Positions 6,438 to 7,797 of a stretch of DNA of 7,797 bases are shown one piece after another (the stretch's first letter is position 1; each line of letters begins with the position of its first letter). The stretch is from Akkermansia sp. (lineage in GTDB: Bacteria; Verrucomicrobiota; Verrucomicrobiia; Verrucomicrobiales; Akkermansiaceae): assembly GCA_017379255.1 (NCBI GenBank), contig JAFNWZ010000063.1, forward strand, positions 1 to 7,797, written 5' to 3'. The position numbers and the translations under genes are program-made. The notes under the pieces were generated by a model. It worked only from the letters and a program-made list of their open reading frames with translations, searched no databases and was not told where the DNA came from.

Positions 6438-7797
6438 TCATATTCCCTCGTCCAGCATGCTGAACATGTCCAGCTGAGTGACATCCGCCGCTTCCTCGGC
6501 ACAGGGCATGCCGGTTTCGCGGGCGCGCTTGCGGCGAGTGGCCTTGGGTTCGCGGGCACCGGCGCTCATTTCCAGGTGGGTGAGGATTTGTTTGGCCCGG
6601 TCGATGATGGGGGTGGGCAGGCCGGCGAGGCGCGCTACCTGGATGCCGTAGGACTTATCCGCCGGGCCGGGCAGCACTTTGCGCAGGAAGACGATTTCAT
6701 CTTTCCACTCGCGCACTTCCACATGCCAGTTGCTCACGGCGGGGTGGGTGTGTTCCAGGTCTACCATTTCGTGGTAGTGGGTGGCAAAGAGGGTGCGGGA
6801 GCCCAGCACGTCGTGCAGGTGCTCTGCCACTGCCCAGGCAATGGAGAGCCCGTCGAAGGTGGCGGTGCCGCGGCCGATTTCGTCCAGAATGACCAGGGAG
6901 CGGTCGGTGGCATTGTTGAGAATGAGGGCGGTCTCGCTCATTTCCACCATGAAGGTGGATTGCCCGCGGGCGATGTCATCGCTGGCGCCCACGCGGCAGA
7001 AGATGCGGTCTACCAGGCCGATGCGGGCGGAATCTGCCGGCACATAGGAACCAATCTGCGCCATGAGGGTGATGAGGGCCACCTGGCGTATGTAGGTGCT
7101 CTTGCCGGCCATGTTTGGCCCGGTGAGGATGAGGACGCGCTGGGTGTCTGCCTGCATTTCGGTATCATTGGGCACAAAGGCAGAATCGGTCTGCACTTGT
7201 TCAATGACCGGGTGGCGGCCGTTGACGATGTGTAAATCGCGGCTCATATCCAGCACCGGGCGGCAGTAGCGGTGTCGCTGGGCGGTTTCGGCCAGGGAGA
7301 GGAGCACATCTGCCTCTGCCAGAGCCTCTGAGGTGGCCTGGATGCGGTCAATGTACCGGGCTACCTGTTCGCGCAGGTGGCAGAAGAGCTCGTATTCCAG
7401 CTGGCGGGCGCGTTCATCTGCCCCCAGGATGGTGCCTTCCATCTTTTTGAGCTCATCTGTCACGAAGCGTTCGGCGTTGGCCAGGGTCTGCTTGCGCACA
7501 TAGCGGTCTGTGGGCACTTTGGAGAAATTGGCCTTGGTGACCTCGATGTAGTACCCGAAGACGTTGTTATAGCGGATTTTAAGGGAATCGATGCCGGTGG
7601 CGGCGCGTTCGCGGGCTTCCAGGTCTGCCAGCCAGTCCTTGCCCTCGCGGGAGGCGGCGCGCAGTTCATCGAGCCGGGCATCGTAGCCGTCGCGAATCAT
7701 GCCGCCCTCCTTGATGGTAACGGGCGGTTCATCCACCACCGCGCTGGTGAGCAGGGCCGTGAGCTCCTCGAAATTGCCGATGCGGGAGAGCAGGGGG
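6438..7797 (-). CDS. mutS: DNA mismatch repair protein MutS, C-terminal part (5' end outside window)
   Basis: MutS recognises mismatches and, through ATP-driven sliding, recruits MutL. The frame stays open to the right edge ([12 protein letters not shown] before the GTG at 7739), so the start lies outside. Visible parts are the lever and clamp ([19 protein letters not shown], then [14 protein letters not shown]), followed by the ABC-type ATPase. The ATPase has Walker [10 protein letters not shown] (7095-7121), the signature segment [14 protein letters not shown], Walker [12 protein letters not shown] (about 6863-6895), and the switch ATHYHEM. A helix-turn-helix dimer segment ([20 protein letters not shown]) follows. 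The protein ends in QLDMF (6462-6476), a canonical beta-clamp-binding motif, seven residues from the stop. Walker A has alanine where E. coli has the second glycine (GPNMGGKST). The visible part is 453 residues, about half of a usual MutS (E. coli 853). No clear terminator follows, so some read-through into the small exported gene is possible. Confidence 0.98.
   Translation of the reverse strand, partial: PLLSRIGNFEELTALLTSAVVDEPPVTIKEGGMIRDGYDARLDELRAASREGKDWLADLEARERAATGIDSLKIRYNNVFGYYIEVTKANFSKVPTDRYVRKQTLANAERFVTDELKKMEGTILGADERARQLEYELFCHLREQVARYIDRIQATSEALAEADVLLSLAETAQRHRYCRPVLDMSRDLHIVNGRHPVIEQVQTDSAFVPNDTEMQADTQRVLILTGPNMAGKSTYIRQVALITLMAQIGSYVPADSARIGLVDRIFCRVGASDDIARGQSTFMVEMSETALILNNATDRSLVILDEIGRGTATFDGLSIAWAVAEHLHDVLGSRTLFATHYHEMVDLEHTHPAVSNWHVEVREWKDEIVFLRKVLPGPADKSYGIQVARLAGLPTPIIDRAKQILTHLEMSAGAREPKATRRKRARETGMPCAEEAADVTQLDMFSMLDEGI

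Noticed and set aside
6417..7235. 272-codon open frame on the plus strand, opposite mutS
   Set aside because: It is a shadow of the conserved MutS ATPase region, rich in G, H and A, without a credible start context.

Overview
This window looks like ordinary chromosomal DNA from a GC-rich member of the PVC superphylum, most likely a verrucomicrobium of the Akkermansia type. The SecA fragment is the main evidence. Its helicase motif VI reads RGRCSRQGDPG, and the following RNYMWRKHVLDYDDVMNQQR segment resembles chlamydial and verrucomicrobial SecA as I remember them. The genus is inference; no rRNA or other strong marker is present.

Layout from left to right: (1) the 3' two thirds of secA on the plus strand, the ATPase motor of protein export, cut by the left edge; (2) an argA-type N-acetylglutamate synthase on the plus strand, 47 bases downstream, with a shortened and degenerate amino-acid-kinase domain in front of a GNAT domain; (3) a 42-base convergent gap with a GC-rich hairpin; (4) on the minus strand, a large membrane protein that joins an LplT-like MFS transporter, a PlsC-type acyltransferase and a reduced remnant of the acyl-ACP synthetase domain seen in Aas; (5) on the minus strand, a short gene for a secreted helical protein of unknown function, with its own promoter and a clear intrinsic terminator; (6) on the minus strand, the 3' part of mutS, ending in a beta-clamp-binding motif and cut by the right edge.

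The genes are mostly unrelated housekeeping functions: protein export, arginine synthesis, phospholipid recycling and mismatch repair. No mobile element, CRISPR array, tRNA, rRNA or phage gene was seen, and no gap exceeds about 110 bases. I found no convincing new multi-gene system. The items most worth a second look are the decayed third domain of the transporter-acyltransferase fusion, a 12-bp perfect inverted repeat that encloses the argA start codon, the cut-down kinase domain of ArgA, and the uncharacterised exported protein.
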